DNA from: Albula goreensis
Taxonomy: Eukaryota > Chordata > Actinopteri > Albuliformes > Albulidae
Assembly (NCBI GenBank): GCA_022829145.1
Contig: CM040741.1
Span: forward strand, 37,184,534-37,248,533
DNA length: 64,000 nt
Reading direction: 5' to 3'
Positions 62,291 through 64,000 of this stretch are shown here, one piece after another (position 1 is the stretch's first letter; each line of letters begins with the position of its first letter). The translations under genes were made by a program, and so were the position numbers. The notes under the pieces are model-generated. The model saw only the letters and a list, made by a program, of their open reading frames with translations, had not been told where the DNA came from and made no database searches.

Positions 62291-64000
62291 TGATGAATTA
62301 AAGCTAAAATGATCAGTCAATAGATTAGTATATATCTGTCAAAATCTATATTGTGAATAAAATAGAGGATTCCATTGTAATCTGTGAGGACGATTTGCTT
62401 TTTATATTATAAAGTGACAAAACTTATTTTATCTGGCCATTTATGGGGTATACTATAAAGTGAAAACTGAATTAATTTTGTGTCTCAAATGAAGCAGAAG
62501 TAATTATCATTTAACTGCAATTTTAATTTTTACTCATGAATGTTTTCCCTCTAAATTGAAGTTGTTTTTTAATGTAGGCAACATGTTTTTATTAGATGTT
62601 CCATTAGTAAATTATATTCATGCTGGTCACATTTTAATTAGTGCATCTCTAAATTGTAAACACTGCTCATTTCCCAAATTAACAGTGCTGATTAGACAAA
62701 TATTATTATCAATTCATTTTTTGCATTTCAAAGCAAGTATTATTGCATGTATTATCATTCGAACAGTGTTTTTGAGAAACAATACGGTTGTCTGTTGTAT
62801 TTTTACAATAATAATATTATGTTAAACGGAAGTGATCTTAATTAAATGTCATTAACCAAATAATGAGGGAACAAGACAATTATTTTCATTTTGCTATCCT
62901 GCATCTTGGTCTGAAACAGACAAAATCTAAGTGAGAGATAAATCAGCGCATACTCCCTAATTATTTGTTTAAACCATGGGGAAATCAGACAAAGACTCTT
63001 GTTGAGAACATTTATTATTAATTCCTTTACTGGCTTGTTCTATCCAGGGCAACATGTTGCACAAAGCTAACATATTGGATAGTATCACTTTCCATAGCTT
63101 GATACCTTACTGGACTTAAGTAGGTACCTTACTACAGGATACACCAACAGTCCCCCATCTGTAATTCAAACCACTATGGCACACTAATTCTGAATGATGG
63201 AATTAGGAATATGATGTTTAATTACTGCATGTAAAGCTGTGTAAAAGGTCAGTCTATACAGTCATTGATTTTATAGAACAAATTAACAGTACAGCATTGA
63301 CCCTGTTGAACATGGAGTAAAATAAATCATTAAGTCAAATCATTTAAGATATAATGTAGTCACAATGACATAGGTCTTCACAAGTTGCTTATTGGGATAT
63401 GAATATTTCAATCAGATATTCAAAAACATTAATATTGTACCATCAATATTGTAATATTACACTTGCATTTGCTGTGCTTTTGATCATATTGTAGAATGCA
63501 CTAATCAGACATTTTCCAGTGGTGATTAGGAACAATCTTGCCATTCTTTGTTGAATGCCACAAAGATCAAACACAATAGTGATGTGCACAAAGCTATTTG
63601 TAATTTCAATGCTTAGTAAAGTAGATCTGTTTGTGTCTCTATGTATAAATGGAAAAGTTAACATCGCAAGCTGTATCATTAAATTGAATAGCATGACACA
63701 TGCATTTGAGAACAGCAGCATATGTTCAGAGAACGGTATGTGATCTTTGTGTATGCCCAACGGGGAGGAGAAGCTAAAGATGAAACCCAGAAAACATGCA
63801 GAGTTTGAGCAAGCTAATGGGTTGGAAGGCCTCCACAAACAATTTGTACAGCAACCTCAGTAGCATCGAACTCCATTGGAATTAGTCATTCACATTTTGC
63901 TTTTCATGAGCCTCAAAAGCAAACAAGTAGAGCTGTGGCTCTATCCAAATATGCAACCACTGTCTTAGTCATAGAATCAGCTAATACAACTGCTGTGAAA
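62291..64000. other. unique A+T-rich DNA, possible conserved block
   Basis: 62400-62830 is unusually rich in TAAT/ATTA words (for example TTTTAATTAGTGCAT and GTAATTATCATTTAAC) without being a simple repeat, and may be regulatory. A minus-strand frame is open over 63838-63443 (131 codons), but it shows no recognisable motif. No gene is called. Confidence 0.4.

Noticed and set aside
63443-63838. 131-codon open frame (minus)
   Set aside because: No recognisable motif, no promoter or splice signals; A+T-rich DNA can keep such a frame by chance.
1-64000. CRISPR arrays, bacterial operons, prophage or restriction systems
   Set aside because: No regularly spaced repeats, no ribosome-binding-site-led gene rows; the sequence is vertebrate in character.
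1-64000. tRNA, rRNA or tRNA-derived SINE heads
   Set aside because: No B-box-like GGTTCGAATCC with a matching A-box and cloverleaf was found by eye on either strand; a covariance-model search would be needed to exclude degraded copies.

Overview
The window looks like a non-coding stretch of a ray-finned (teleost) fish nuclear genome. It is A+T-rich, full of (CA)n/(GT)n and (AAT)n microsatellites, and has no bacterial gene architecture. Open frames are short and scattered, and long ones are mostly chance or run through simple repeats. Recognisable coding sequence is almost all decayed transposons of families typical of teleosts: hAT, Tc1/mariner, piggyBac, DIRS and Ty3/gypsy. No intact transposase or polymerase is present. 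Species and chromosome cannot be named from the sequence alone.

Layout. 1-14 kb is unique sequence with an octamer palindrome (2800-2813), a perfect 18-bp hairpin (2172-2221), a hAT-type MITE with matching 8-bp flanks (3937-4668) and long CA arrays (7541-7579, 10267-10385). 14.1-16.0 kb holds a hAT-like MITE followed by a decayed hAT transposase with BED-finger remnants. A gypsy reverse-transcriptase scrap lies at 17525-17779. 18-34.7 kb is mostly unique sequence with several blocks that read like conserved regulatory DNA, a 26-bp palindrome, and an unclassified repeat present twice (27.27 and 28.78 kb). 34742-36236 is a Tc1-like element whose transposase is broken by stops and frameshifts. 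36.3-46 kb contains two strong hairpins (37.8 and 38.1 kb), hAT ends, a hAT MITE (43294-43707) and a second duplicated unclassified repeat (42.25 and 44.71 kb).

The only plausible host-gene piece is on the minus strand at 46921-47005. It has an ATG in good context, a signal-peptide-like start and a splice donor, below a CpG-richer stretch with GC and CCAAT boxes. If real, it is the first coding exon of a secreted or membrane protein whose first intron runs toward lower coordinates. The gene was not recognised.

50.3-54.2 kb is the most structured region. A decayed DIRS-type (tyrosine-recombinase) retrotransposon with gag, RT-thumb, RNase H and recombinase remnants is interrupted inside gag by an internally deleted piggyBac element (50643-52299) in a duplicated TTAA. 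The piggyBac copy keeps its promoter, N-terminal piece, an intron and C-terminal zinc domain but has lost most of the catalytic core. The remainder to 64 kb is unique sequence with weak transposon ends and one unclassified fish-type repeat at 61.76-62.29 kb.
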